Shown piece by piece: positions 37,683 to 49,960 of a stretch of 64,000 nucleotides of DNA. Under the pieces are notes generated by a model. It had not been told where the DNA came from and did no database searches. It worked only from the letters and a program-made list of their open reading frames with translations. Each line of letters opens with the position of its first letter. Positions within the stretch are counted from its first letter, which is position 1. The stretch comes from Imbricaverruca yamaguchii (Eukaryota > Arthropoda > Thecostraca > Neoverrucidae): assembly GCA_034440575.1 (NCBI GenBank), contig JAOTOL010001321.1, forward strand, positions 186,001 through 250,000. Reading direction: 5' to 3'. A program made the position numbers and the translations under genes.

Positions 37683-37769
37683 TAGTACCCAAAGTAAGCC
37701 ACTGACAAACACTAACCTTTCCCATGTTTTCCTGTATTACGGGGACATATTTCGATGCAATCAAAACCA

Positions 37770-38072
37770 GGCACGCATAAAGGGTGTGGCACTGGGGGCA
37801 GTCCCCCCATGGAAGGTGGTGTCCCTCCTGCCGGGAAAAGACGCCACTCTGAAAAGGTTCGAGTGAACCCGCTGAAATTGTGTAGCCAGAGGCGCCCCTC
37901 TGAGAGAAAAAGATGCCCCTTGGAAGGAAAGGCGCTCCTCGGGGAAGCCCTAGTGCACCACGCCTCGATATTATTTTAGTCAGAGGCCTCACTCCAGGTT
38001 CGCAGTGGTGCCCCCCCAAGAAATGCCGAACCTCCAAACAAGTACCACCATGACAATTCCTGGTTCCACCCC
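37770..38072. mobile_element. Possible relative of the hAT-like miniature element
   Basis: Internal stretches such as CCGGGAAAAGACGCC, TTCGAGTGAACCCG and the ending ATTCCTGGTTCCACCCCT match the layout of the element at 45030-45274. The ends are degraded and no target duplication is seen. Confidence 0.4.
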
Positions 38073-39337
38073 TCATTACAAAAAAAAATGAAGCGATAAC
38101 AACCGAGCCTCACGCTCAGTCGATATCGCCTCAATGTCGTCATCTAATAAATCAAGCCAACCTTTGCCCTTGAAGTTTGATCTTGACATATATCGGTTTA
38201 AAATGTTACACAATGGCTCACCACGGGCTATCATCGCTTGATACCAGATTTTTGCAAGTTTGGGTGAAAACGGGAAAAAATGGGAGGCACCGAAGAAACT
38301 GGTTTGCGCTTGACCTTGACTGTTAAGGCCGTAAGGGGAGGCCTGTGTAGTTGTTTCCAGCGTGCTCAGTACATGCAGAAGCATTTGTGGTAATTGCTCG
38401 ACTGATCATAGTCGCTGAATGCCAATGTCAATAGAAATACGCCTCCGCCGAACTCGCCGCTGAACATGAATACGAATACGACGTTGACATGTCGTACGTG
38501 CTTAAGGCTGACCATGACTCCCCTCCATGGTCTTGAAGATACCCAAGGGCACCCAGAGTCACTTTTGTTCAAGATATATCGATATATGCGCAGAGGAATG
38601 TAACCTGAAAGGTATAAACTTTGCGATAATGGAAATTTGCCGCCTCGCTAAGCGCAATTTTCCGCCAAAGCGAAAACACAAGATGGTCATGGCTCATCTT
38701 ATTGAAGAATGGCCTGGAAGCAGGACTTCTTAGCGTTTCTTAATTTACTAATCGTAGTTTTCGTAACGACAGATAGCCTTTGAAGCTCGTTGATTGAGCA
38801 GATAGGGCTTCTAGTTTTCTTAGCGAATATCTTGCATTAATATTTTCACTTTGTAAGTGATTGAGTATAATTTTGCGACGATCATGGTGAGGTAGCTGAG
38901 GCTTGGGGGACACGAAATAAATTGAGGGGGGAAAATCGCCACTTTCCATCAATTTTGTGATATGTCCCCAGCTTCCACCCCTCCGCCTAGTGGATACACT
39001 CATGGTATGCAGAAGATTACATTCGTTATGTGTTTGAATATCAACCTGTTTTCTATTCGTACGCCAGCCGAACTGATTTACTTCCCCTTTAGATCAATGA
39101 ATAAATTATCATATAACATCCGTTGGTTTTTCGGTTCGTTTTTGTTGCCAACCAACGTTCGTTGGTTTTCTGTGTTGTCCGTAGTCCAGTACATTGATAA
39201 GTGCAATGCATTTGCCTTTTCCTAGTAACTGATGCTGGTGCAGGAGATAATACAGATATTACAACACTTCATTGTGGTAACGCAGTGCACAGGCGACACC
39301 GTCTGGCAGGATACAAACGAGTAGGAAGTGATTCAAC
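38073..39337. other. Anonymous sequence with unrecognised short frames
   Basis: A minus-strand frame at 38076-38384 contains the acidic segment WLDLLDDDIEAISTEREARL, which looks protein-like, but no family is recognised. Nothing else is supported. Confidence 0.3.
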
Positions 39338-39384
39338 ACACACACACACACATATATGTATATATATACCGTTAATGTATATAT
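39338..39384. repeat. (CA)n(TA)n microsatellite
   Basis: ACACACACACACAC followed by ATATATGTATATATATACC and a further TATATA stretch. Confidence 0.9.
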
Positions 39385-40599
39385 GCCATTTGATCCCGCT
39401 AACGATCCAGGTTCATGCAGATTATTTGACCATTGGTTCCGACAGTTCTCAGAAGTACGGTATTGAAGTCGGCACAGCTTAGGTCCAATATAAATTCCAG
39501 GAATGCCGGTCGCACTGAACTTCACACTATCGATTTCGTATGGGCAGCAAATTGTAGAAAGGCTGTTTCCGGAAAGCGTATTATACTGGCCACATGGGGA
39601 GTTATGTATGATGCCCATGCTGTGATCCAGCATACGAAATGTGCCATCATATCCTGCTCCATGTTCAAATAATGAAGAGTTATTTGACATACGGAATAAC
39701 AGCTGGGACGGCTGCATTTCGTGTTTATGCAATATAAACTAAGCGACTATGACTCCGCGATAAACTGGAATGTATTCGTTTGAAGAAACACTCTAGCGAC
39801 AGAGAGGTATCCATATCTCACTTGCCACTCAGTGCACTATATACACGGAAATATAATAGTATATACCAGAATACATATGATTTACGCCCAACAACCCGGA
39901 CTCAATAATTAAGCAGGTGTAATTTAAGCAAGTAATTAGGGGACTTTTCAATCAATTTCGATTAGGCGAGCAAGTGTAAAAGTTTGGAATTCCATCATCA
40001 TTTTGGGATTAGAGAATGCTTGACTGGCAACATAAACCTGTCGTACGTGTTCACCACACCCTTTGCAACCGAGCTCCCTGCAGCCTTCCTAGGCCATTCT
40101 GTCTCGCCGAAGTCCGATATCCACAGCGACCAATTGTTTCTTGTCGACAGGCGTCCAGTGATAGCCTGTCATTGAGCTACTAATGTTTGTCCGAGTGATG
40201 CATACAAGACAGGAACAGTCTCTCCTACGTTATGGCTGTATGGCAAATGGCTACGTGGCGGCCGCAATCGCGAGTTTCTGTCTTTGAACACTGGCTGGTG
40301 ATCAACCTGGTAGACCGTCACATAGCGTTTATATGTGAAGCGGCGCAGCCTACCATGCCAACAGTATTTGATGTGAAGCGGCACAGCCTACATTCATAGT
40401 GGTCAGCCATGTCCAGAGTAGACTGTAAGATACTTCTGTACGATAACTGGTTCCTAGATCCAATTGTCGTAGCTGTTCTTGTATTAATCGGGCTGACGAT
40501 TAACAAAACGGCGACAGTTTCAGGTACAACGGTTCCAGACGAAGAGAACGGGCAAACACCGAAGCGTGTCTCCAAGCAGTTCGTGCTGTTGCGGTCCGC
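39385..40599. other. Anonymous sequence
   Basis: A direct duplication ATGTGAAGCGGC(G/A)CAGCCTAC occurs at about 40334 and 40374. No gene recognised. Confidence 0.4.
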
Positions 40600-40960
40600 T
40601 CACATCTGCTGTTGCTGGCGCCGTCCGGGCACCACCGCCGCCTCAGCCACGTCTGCCTGACCAGGGCCGGCCGCATCAGGCCGACTCGCACTGGGAGTGA
40701 GCCGGTCGACGACTCTCGGACCAGCCACACCCCGCATCTGGTTCGGTTGCAGCTGCATGGCATGGCGCTGGCCCTGCCGCACACTGCCACATGGTCGGCA
40801 TAGGCGACGGTCGGCCGGCGGTCGCCGCGCAGGAGCTGACGAAGCCAAAACATCCGGACCGCGGCCGGGGATCCACGCGGCAATTGCCGATGCTCACGTG
40901 AGTGGTGGAAGCCCACCGGTGACGATTTCCCACGAAGCCGGGCCCATGGCCGGACCCGAC
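40600..40960. other. GC-rich island ending near a donor-like site
   Basis: GC-rich segment with open frames on both strands. A consensus splice donor-like CAC/GTGAGT occurs at about 40896 on the + strand, so a + strand exon is conceivable. No translation in the region matches a known family and no acceptor is convincing. Confidence 0.25.
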
Positions 40961-41210
40961 GAGTTTACACACGGGTGCAGCCCTGATTATGGTGTTACAC
41001 ACATTACTCAGATGAATCCGAAGTTGAGTTCGCTGCAACACAACGCACGTTTTATATTTCCAATTTTTTCCAGAGAAATCCTGAAATCCGCTGGATTTTT
41101 CATGGCTAGATTTATCAATTCTTACGCACCTAAATACATTAATGTTATGCATAGCGGACTGGTATGTTGAATGGAAGCATAATATTCCTACGCATATTAG
41201 TTTGATGATC
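40961..41210. other. Anonymous sequence
   Basis: No gene or repeat recognised. Confidence 0.4.
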
Positions 41211-41916
41211 TTCAACCCGAGCCGTCTCTCCGGTCAGATCCTCACACCCTGTCTCGGGGGGGGGTAGAAACCACCCTCTACAATCCAAACTAAGCATCAC
41301 CCGAAAACGAAAGAGGTATCATCGGAAAGCGCTCGATGAGTAGGGTCGGAATCTACTCCCAAAAACAATGTTCCCCAAAAGTGACGTCACTAGGGTGGAT
41401 ACATTTTCATCATTCCGTCACATGCCGTCGATAATAAATGTATAGGCCACTGACCTAGGATGACCCGAGCCTGATATCCACCGCACCAAAGTTATATACA
41501 AAGTATTTTAGTATTAGTATTAAGCATTTTAGAGGATCTGTGAGAAAATTGTCATGTGATTTCAAAGATCGAATTCGATAGGTGACCTATGATAACCTTG
41601 TTAGGGCCATAATGGTCAGGTATTGGTTAGTGTACACAAATTATTGAGACAACGATATGCAATCTGTTAGTCGACCGTATATCTATGTTTGTCACAACAT
41701 GTGAGATTTTACGCAGTTTAGTTGACATGCTGTCAGTAAAATCGTTGTAGGTCACTGACCTGAGACGACCTTGACCTGGAAATTTTGGAGTATGTGTCAA
41801 ATTGATGTGGCCTAAGGTAGTGTAGACTTCAGAGCTCTAGTCCGAACCGTTTTTTCCTATGGAACGAAACGTCACGGGGGGGGTTAGGTATCTATCCCCG
41901 GCCGTGCTAGGGTTAA
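41211..41916 (-). mobile_element. TTAA element relative, copy D
   Basis: The first ~190 bp are the reverse complement of the right end of copy A: CCGTCTCTCCGGTCAGATCC, CACACCCTGTCTCGGGGG, AGCGCTCGATGAGTAGGG and AAAAGTGACGTCACTAGGG. The opposite end is GGCCGTGCTAGGGTTAA at 41916, which resembles the end of element F rather than copy A. The outer TTAA at 41211 has mutated to TTCA. It is a chimaeric or distinct subfamily. Confidence 0.65.
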
Positions 41917-43645
41917 CTCAGGAAATGGTTGGTTTCCGCGTCAAAGGGAAATAGCCTTCGTAAACAGCACAATGTCCGAAGTTGTCCGTGGTAACCATTG
42001 GATGGTCTTTGCAGACCAACTCTGGAGATAGTTGCAAAACAGCTCGGTGTGAACGAAGAGGACCTCAATGACGAGATCGGGAGGGGGTCCACCCCGTTAT
42101 AAGTGTCTGGAGTGGTTGGTCAAGTCTGGTTGGTACAGTAGTCTGGTCTGGTGGTCTGGTACATGTCATTCACAAAGTGTCGTCCTGCTGCATTGCGTAC
42201 AGCGATTCGTGCTGGGGATTGATGATGGCGGAAAGACCTAGTGCCTGGATTTGTGCTGTAACGTGGTCGTGCAACCGCACTTCAGTCAGTACCGGGGCGA
42301 CTGCACCCAGTCACAATCTGTGATAATGGAACTCTGTTGAACTTGTGTTTGTGTCGCATGCTTAGTGGTGAGACCGTTCTGTTGCAGTTCGTAGTAGTTG
42401 ACGAAGTGTTCGACTAAGTCACCGCCATTCACGGTGTTCGGTTAAAGGTTACATGATCATTTTAATGTTTTTTTTACGTCAGCTAGTTGCGGAATTAATC
42501 AACTGACTGGACTGATCGTTCATGCCGCGCAATGTTCGAGATTTAAATCAAATGTGTCGTGACCCTCTTTGGAGTCCTGGTCCGCTTATCCACCGTTGTA
42601 CGCTGCATTGTTCATCGAATGGTACATTCTCGTGTGAATAACGTGTTACCTTCTTTATGGGTGTTCATCAGTTGGCAGCATACTTGCTGCTGGGTGTTGT
42701 TGCTGCCGAGCCTTGCAAGCACATATATCAATAAGCACACAACGGGCGCTGAAATCGTGTTGTTGCGCTATGGGTGTCTCCAGATGCTAGGATGCTAAAT
42801 CTAGCATCCAGCTGCTGGAGAGCACCTGGGCTATAGGTTCTTAAAGGTGCTAGGGTGACGAATAGCCCCAAGTAGGAGAGTGCTGCTAGGGAGGTGCTTA
42901 TGCTAGCACCATAAAGATTAGCATCCACAGGGGCTGAAATCTGTTTTGGGCCCGATGGGCCCTTATGGGTGCCAGGGTGCTGAAGTGCTAGGATGCTAAG
43001 GATAGCACCCGAGGATAGCACCAGCCTGAGAGTTGGATGCTACGATTGCATGAATGCGCGAAATGTGATGTACCCAAGGAACCATTTGGAGCGTTATTTT
43101 AGCATAATTAAGGAGCTAAAATAGGGATTTTAATTTATCATTCACAGGTGTTAACTATTTTTATAGTGTACCTACTTGAGCTTGCCATCATGAGCTGTTT
43201 GTGGCGGGTTTCCGGTCGCGATGAAGCTGGACCGACTAGTCAAGCTCAATGACGGTCGGGCATGTGCTCATGTGCTTATCGGATGATGCCGGCTCGTCTT
43301 CCGGGGGTAAGGGTCGGAAGTTGAAGGTTGCTCTGGGCTCCAGGGAATAGAACTTGGTTTGTGGGTGAGGGTGTACAAGTCAGGTGAATGTGGAATTTTT
43401 ATTATCGATGCATTCACCAATAGACAGTTTTGTCACTGGACATAGGAATCACGTATGATCGTGCATGGGCATGATTTATGCAATTTCAATTTATTTCAGT
43501 TGTGCCACCATGACCAAGTTATATTTATCCACAAAATTGCAGTGCACTGTTCATATTTGTTTGATGTCAACATGTTCTTGCCACACGTACCATGTGGACA
43601 CGAATCTCGTCATGTTGATCTTGTACGGTAGGACAGCCTGATTCA
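41917..43645. other. Anonymous sequence with degenerate GCTAGGATGCTAA repeats
   Basis: Between about 42780 and 43030, variants of GGTGCTAGGGTGC and GATAGCACC recur in both orientations, giving local hairpins such as GGATGCTA/TAGCATCC (about 42789-42808). No gene recognised. Confidence 0.45.
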
Positions 43646-44016
43646 TTTGAACTGCAATATGGCAAATACGCAAAATTTGTATGTAGTCAAAAACGAAGAA
43701 AAAGTGAAAAATTCAACTCGTACGTTTTATTGCATCCGTAAAGACAAGCAAATGCTGAAAGTTTTATTAAAATATCTGCATCCGTTAAAGCGTGACGACT
43801 GGCTGAACATTTTTGGGGGTGACCTCACTTGACCTTGACTAACTCGTTGACCCTAGAAGACTTAACCTAAAATTTTTGAATCAGCATGTCAAATTGATGT
43901 GGGAAAAGGTATGCCAAATTTGGGCGCGCTCCCCGCGCGCCGTTCGTCCGCTGTCCGCGAAAAACCTGAGGGAGGTGGGAGGGCGGTTGAAAACCCCCCG
44001 AGACGGGACGGGTTAA
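43646..44016 (-). mobile_element. TTAA-flanked element, copy E (truncated, reverse)
   Basis: On the minus strand it starts TTAACCCGTCCCGTCTCGGG at 44016 and is collinear with copy A through the GGTCA-rich block to TTTGCCATATTGCAGTTCAAA near 43647. About half of the element is missing. Confidence 0.8.
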
Positions 44017-45029
44017 ATACGTAAGTATAGTTGGATACATATGTTTTGCTAAGTATTTGGATACGCAAGCATTTTTTATCAGTATTTTTCGTTCACTGGT
44101 TCCGGGTCATCCTTCGGCAGCTCCCAGGCCGTGTTCGGGTCAGCCAAACACAGAGGGTGTTGCGAATGAAGAGATGAGTCGGAAGAATGTAGATTCTATT
44201 CTCGGCTTTACGAATGGCACAAACGGCAATGCCCAAACACGAATTGAACTCCCACTCGCCTCACATCCGACAGCAATACGAATGTTCCCACCGGCAACAC
44301 CTTCTGCACAAAACACGAACGCTGGAGTCTCAAACAGAGGCATCTAGCGGAGGCTTTCTAACTATTGATGTTAACTCTAGAGCTCAGGTGCGTCATCTAT
44401 GGAAGCCACACAGCTAGCGCTTATCTATACCACTCGCACTCTGCAACAGTATGCACTATGATCTACGGTTAGTAAGATCAGGAGATTTAGTATTTTCTGA
44501 TTTGGCGTTTTGTTTCTCCTGTTCATGTAGCACCATGATGCTTTTGTGTATACTTTTTTTGCATAATATGTGATGCAAGACAATCCATATTTGTATCTCG
44601 TTGTTTGTGCATATAAACTTATATACCTTATGAAAGCAAATGTTTACGTACGGCCTTAGGTAAAAAATGGCTTTAATTATGTACAAATAACAGTACAAGT
44701 TGCCACGACTTCAACACCGTAGCATAATTAAGGATACGCTGAAAAATGATCATCACGCAACGCGCTCATACCAGACGAAGCAATCGGCATTGGGCTCCGG
44801 TGCGGTTGTAAAACAAGGTTATGGCAAAATTGAAGGCTATTTAGTGTTTCGTGATTCATTTATATCTTTCATTCATATTTAAACGTAATATAAATAGCTC
44901 GTGCATTGGCTTCACAAGCAAGGCTCGTATGCTTCAGGGACAAAGTTCGTATGCTTCACGGGCAAGGTTCGTACGCTTCACATGCAAAGTTTGTCATGCT
45001 TCACTGAGCTTGCTGTGCATACACTGCAC
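44017..45029. other. Anonymous sequence, possible weak exon
   Basis: A + strand frame near 44100-44347 has balanced amino-acid composition and follows an acceptor-like CCTTCGGCAG. It matches no family. No gene is called. Confidence 0.25.
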
Positions 45030-45274
45030 CAGAGGCAGATGCGAGGGGCCACAGGGGCATGCGCTATCCCATGGAAAGTTGGCGTCGTTTTGACCGGGAA
45101 CAAGTGCCCCGTTCGACAGACTCGAGTGAACCCGTACCCATCCCCAGCCAGCCCCTACCGTCAACTAGCTGGAGCTTTTTTCAGCTGGAGCTCCCTCGGG
45201 GGCTGTTGCAGTGATGCCTTTCGAGTAATGCTCCAGCTAAGTGTCCCTCATAGGAATTCCTGGATCCGCCCCTG
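45030..45274. mobile_element. hAT-like miniature inverted-repeat element
   Basis: It runs from CAGAGGCAGATGCGAGGGG at 45030 to CCTGGATCCGCCCCTG at 45274, the imperfect inverted ends typical of hAT elements. The flanking 8-mers CACTGCAC and TCTTGCAC agree at 5 of 8 positions, a possible decayed target duplication. At 245 bp there is no room for a transposase. It shares interior sequence with 62071-62299 and 37770-38072. Confidence 0.55.
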
Positions 45275-45556
45275 TCTTGCACCCATCATTCAATCGGACA
45301 ACCTAAGTTCATCGTGAGTAACTACGTCGGAAATGCCGAATGCGGACCATGCTCCGACAACCACCAGCACCATCGGACCAATTGCCAGCTGACTATCTCA
45401 ACCAGGCCAAATGCGAGAGCTGAACAAGTTGAGTCATGCACCGTTATATCAGGGGATATGAACGCAGATAAGCAATCTATGTCAGTTGACTTTCGCGGCA
45501 GTGATGGTGGCAAGATTATGCAAAATGTGCTTCGTAGTGTCACCGTTGCCCCTCAG

Positions 45557-45775
45557 AGACTGCAAGGAGAGCAAGGAGAGGTCAAGCATGCAGACAGATC
45601 CCCTAATCGGACACACCGCAGGTCATGGTGGTATTTACCGCAGCGGAGACCCGTCCGGCGGTCTCGTGATGGGACCATCAGGCGAGACCATCCGCCCGAT
45701 CCATATGTCGCTTGAAGGTGAACCACTGACACTTCAGGAAATATCGTATTTTCCAGGTGTTTATCAATTTTCCAG
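45557..45775 (+). CDS. Candidate internal exon, unrecognised
   Basis: A pyrimidine-rich acceptor-like GCCCCTCAG ends at 45556. The frame then stays open to a consensus donor-like CCAG/GTAAGA at 45776, and reading past the donor gives an immediate stop. The frame includes HGGIYRSGDPSGGLVMGPSG and has mixed codon use. The combination of acceptor, open frame and donor is suggestive, but no family is recognised and no partner exon is seen nearby. A chance open frame remains quite possible. Confidence 0.2.
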
Positions 45776-46258
45776 GTAAGATCGGACCCTACCAAAAAAA
45801 GATCAGGTGAGGTCCAGACTCCAGGACCCCAGCGATGCCGACGGTCAAGAGGGGGGCATATTATCGACTACAGTAATAATTAGGGGCAGGTGGTGTACGT
45901 CACAAAGGAAGCAGTAATAAGGAGGTACACTTTTTGCAAGTTTTTGCGGTTGTGCCGGCAAAAAGCGGGCCGCTGGTGGCTGTCCATTGTCACAGACGAA
46001 GCATCATCACGCTGCCATGCACGGAATGTCTCAAAATGCAGCTGAAGTCAATTAGGGCCTCGGCTGCCTTCCGCTGCTTCATCCTGTAGCTCACGAGGCA
46101 GCTTAGTGGCTCACGAGCCCGATCAGTAGAACCTGCGGGCTGTGTCCGCCCGTGCGCCGGCAGGGCCGCATTCCTCCACTGCACGGCCCGTGCAGGCGAA
46201 AACATTGTGCACGGAACCGGTCGGCCATCCTCGCGGGGCGTCTGGCCGTTCATAGGCC
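45776..46258. other. Anonymous sequence
   Basis: No gene or repeat recognised. Confidence 0.4.
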
Positions 46259-46690
46259 GGGGCAGAGGGGCAGTGGGAGTACGTCGCCGACGGGTAGACG
46301 TTGTCTGATCAGTATGAACCTAGACGAAGTAGGACAGGAGTATGGCTGACGGGCAAACGTTGTCTGATCGTGTCAACCCCAGGCTAGGCGGCAGAGGGGC
46401 AGTGGGAGTACGTCGCCGACGGGTAGACGTTGTCTGATCAGTATGAACCCCAGACGACACGTAGATCAGGACAGAGGGCCAGTCGGAGTACGTTGCTGAC
46501 GGGCAGACGTCTGATCAGTATCAACCCCAGACGGTACATAGGCCGACACAGAGGGGCAGTCGGCGTACGTCGCTGACGGGCAGACGTCTGATCAGTGTCA
46601 ACCCCAGGCGGTACATAGGCGGGACACAGAGGGGCAGTCGGCGTACGTCCCCGATGGGCAGACGTCTGATCAGTATAAACAGCAGACGGT
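46259..46690. repeat. ~77-bp minisatellite, about 6 units
   Basis: Anchors GTCTGATC at 46303, 46362, 46432, 46509, 46586 and 46664 give spacings of 59, 70, 77, 77 and 78 bp. Later units are full length and earlier ones carry deletions. Each unit contains GGGGCAGTCGGCGTACGTCG and CGGGCAGACG. Confidence 0.92.
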
Positions 46691-48494
46691 GCATACACTG
46701 GGGGAGGTAAACCTTGAGCCACACCAGAGGAGGCACATCAACGGCAGGAATGGCCCCGCGACCCATACGATCCAAAAGGCTTCCTGCTAGAATGAATGGT
46801 GACCTGACACGATAGTTGTCCTGGGATGCACAGGCGGGATCAAGGATGGTGACCGGTTCTGACCACGGCACTTACCGCAGCGCTCGTGTGTGTCAGGGCC
46901 TCTTGCCTGCTCTTTAGCTTCTCTTAATGTTTGACACCGAATCCGGGATGGTATTCCAATGTGATCTGAGTCGGCACTGAGAATGATGGTGAAGATGCAC
47001 GCTGCGCAGCTCCGGAACACTGCTTTACGTCGGCTATTGCTTGTATCAGCACCAATTAGTGCAACATTGTGCAATGGAACGCCATTGACGGTTTTCAAGA
47101 GTCGTCGAGGTAAGCATTGTTTGCCCATGCGTGGAAGCATTGTACGGTTTATCAGATGTTCTTGCAGCTAAAATGACTTCAAATGTCCTCCAAATACATG
47201 TGTACCTGGAGGAAAGTGTCTCCTCCCTTACTCTGAACTATTATCTTCCCTCGGGAAAAAAAAATCCAAAGACAGGGAAGAGCTCGTTGCAACGCCTTCC
47301 CTTCGCTAACTGGAAAAAAAAACTTAAATGGCGCTTGTTCTCCAGATCTGTTGTGCAACGCCAACAGAGGTCGCGTTTTTGGAATGAAGCTTGATGGTAC
47401 TATAATGTAAAATGAATGCACTTAAAACAACGATTAAGAGACACAATGACACTAACTGTTCTTTCGTTAGAGCATGCGTGGATGATAGATTAATCAAAGC
47501 ATGCAAAACTCCTCATTTATCAATCCAATTTTTTTGAAAATCAGAGCTTAGCTTAACAACGAATCATAATATTACCAAAAGCCAACTGCAAGTGGGCGCG
47601 AATCATCAATTCTGGTCGAAGCGCCCTAAGGCCCAAATAGCTACCTAATAAACACCTGCAAAGCGCCTAATTTGATCCCAAGTGAACGAACACGTGTCAC
47701 TGATTGTCCAGTAGCCAATAACAGCAACCAACTGGAGCTACGCTGCGCTGAAGGCCGTTGGTGATGGCACCTGGCAGGCGTGGCGCTCTCTGAAAACGAG
47801 CGTAAGTTACACACCACCATCGTTTTCATGGGAAGGGGATGTTGTGTTCATTTTATCAAAGACGATACTTATCCAAGTTTCTGGTAGCTCTCGCTGCTTT
47901 GCCAGGAAATATCCGCTCAGTGAGCGGGAGACCAGAGGACCGAAGGTGCTCTGGACTTTTCAGTGTCAACTTTCGGACCACAATCTGGCATTGCGGAGGG
48001 GAGGGTAATATTTTGAATCCGTTGATAGCATTGCTGGCATGGTCATTACATTCATGAACGAAGCATTCATGGTGAATCATGGTGAAACTAATCAAGACTT
48101 TCTCATGCCAACAATGTAGCCAGCTGACTGCAAAGAGTGTCAGCCGTGTGCACCAGAGCAGATGATAAATGTGCCGATTCAGTGACGGCGCAAGGAATTA
48201 CTCGGGGTCGAGGGCATGAAGGTGCCAATTCAGGACCAACTCATTGACGTCATTTGGGAACAATCTCGTCGGTCTGATGGACCTGCTGATTCAAGGCTGT
48301 CTTCAGAATTGTGTTCTGGGAGGATACGGTGCTGATTCATAGGTGTCAGGGAGCTTTTATGAGTGGTGGACGTAATGGTGGATCTAGCCCACCGGCTTAT
48401 TATTTTTGTGAGAGGGGGGGGGGTGCATCTTTAGATTTTCGGCGTCAGCCTAAGCCCCTCCCCAGTGGAGTACCTAAGAATTTCATCAGGTGAT
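46691..48494. other. Anonymous sequence
   Basis: No gene or repeat family recognised. Confidence 0.4.
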
Positions 48495-48745
48495 GGGTTG
48501 AACGGATTCGGAATGTGCCCATTCTCCACTATTTTTGGTTTAAAACCACCGGATTTGAACTACTATTTGGTAAAGGGGCCCATTAAAAAAAAAAGTCATT
48601 AATGACAACATAATTTCATGTGTAGTGGCCCTAGCCTACCGCCACCGTTTCTAAGTTACCGAATATTTGTTCTTCTTTACCATACAGTTCACGTTCACGT
48701 TCAACGTCTTGTACCACGTCAACGTTCGTGCACATGTACACACTG
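48495..48745 (-). mobile_element. Dispersed repeat R2, copy 4 (partial, reverse)
   Basis: The reverse complement contains GTGCACGAACGTTGACG, AGAAACGGTGGCGG, TTAATGGGCCCCTTT and GGGCACATTCCGAATCCGTT, in the R2 order. Only the 3' portion of the family is present. A long G-run (48409-48421) lies just outside. Confidence 0.6.
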
Positions 48746-49654
48746 GCGGATGCGACTTTGTCAGCTCTTGCTATAAGCACTAACTGGAGCAGCATGGAAC
48801 CCTGGATGTGTGTCAGAATCTATAATGCTACCATATTGGGATTCCAAACAATTATGCAAATAATTTGAAAATTGGAGATTCTTGCATCTGGGCGCTATTT
48901 TTAACTTCGACAATTACTGCATTTTATTTTAGTACACTTCTGTTGGCTTCGGGGGGGGGGGGGACACCATGGCCCCCATTTCAAGCGCTTCGGGGGGGTA
49001 AAGGTCAGAATGTCCCCTCCCTGGATCCGCAAGTGTGCCAAATTCGATAACCTACGTTATCTAGCGTGCTTCCAGTAAAGACCCACTGATGGAAGGCAGA
49101 ACCTATTGAAGGCTATAAAGTATTGAGGCGGAACTACTCATTCTATGTCGCCACCTATTTATAACATGCCTCGCGCCGCCCCTGCGTCACGCTACGGCCC
49201 GCGGCGTGGCGTGGCATAATGTTCCGACACACACGGTGCCGACAACGGCTACCAGCCACCTGAAAACGCTCCCTTGGCCTACCACAAGACCGACCGCAAG
49301 TCGCGCCATGAATACCAATCCCGCGCGTCGCGAGCTGCCATGGACACACGGTGAGTGCGACGGACTTCTCATACTACGGCGTCGTCCAGTGGCAGTCCCG
49401 CTGCAATGGGGCGCGCAGTGGTGGACGGTGCACTGCCGACCGCGCTCCGCTCCCGACCCGGGCACGGACACCGCCGACCGTGACCCCACGGCAGACGCCG
49501 GCCGGCCTCGACCGCCGTCGGCCGGTCGTGTGCGGAGCGAGGTCTCGCGCCGGCACCGTTATCGCCGCCCGGCCGACCGTGACGCAGCCGCCGGCCCGGT
49601 GTGGCGGTGGCGGGTCGGCGGCGGTCGGCTCGGCTCGGCACGGGTCAGCCGCCG
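48746..49654. other. Anonymous sequence, GC-rich after 49150
   Basis: A run of 14 G lies near 48949-48962. From 49150 the sequence becomes CpG-rich with overlapping frames on both strands. No gene recognised. Confidence 0.4.
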
Positions 49655-49960
49655 ACCCGTCTGACGCCGCCCCTGCCGCCAACCCGCCTGCCGCCGCCCC
49701 TGCCGCCGACCCGCCTGACGCCGCCCCTGCCGCCGACCCGCCTGGCGCCGCCCCTGCCGCCGACCCGCCTGGCGCCGCCCCTGCCGCCGACCCGCCTGGC
49801 GCCGCCCCTGCCGCCGACCCGCCTGGCGCCGCCCCTGCCGCCGACCCGCCTGGTGCCGCCCCTGCCGCCGACACGCCTGGCGCCGCCCCTGCCGCCGCCC
49901 CGCCTGCCGCCGCCCCTGCCACCGACCCGCCTGGCGCCGCCCCTGCCGCCCGGCCAAGAC
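49655..49960. repeat. 27-bp GC-rich minisatellite, about 11 units
   Basis: The unit contains GACCCGCCTGGCGCCGCCCC followed by TGCCGCC. Nine-residue proline/alanine-rich peptide frames stay open on both strands because 27 is divisible by 3 and the unit has no stop. A longer + strand frame through it (49351-50172) has no recognisable flanking domain. Confidence 0.93.
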
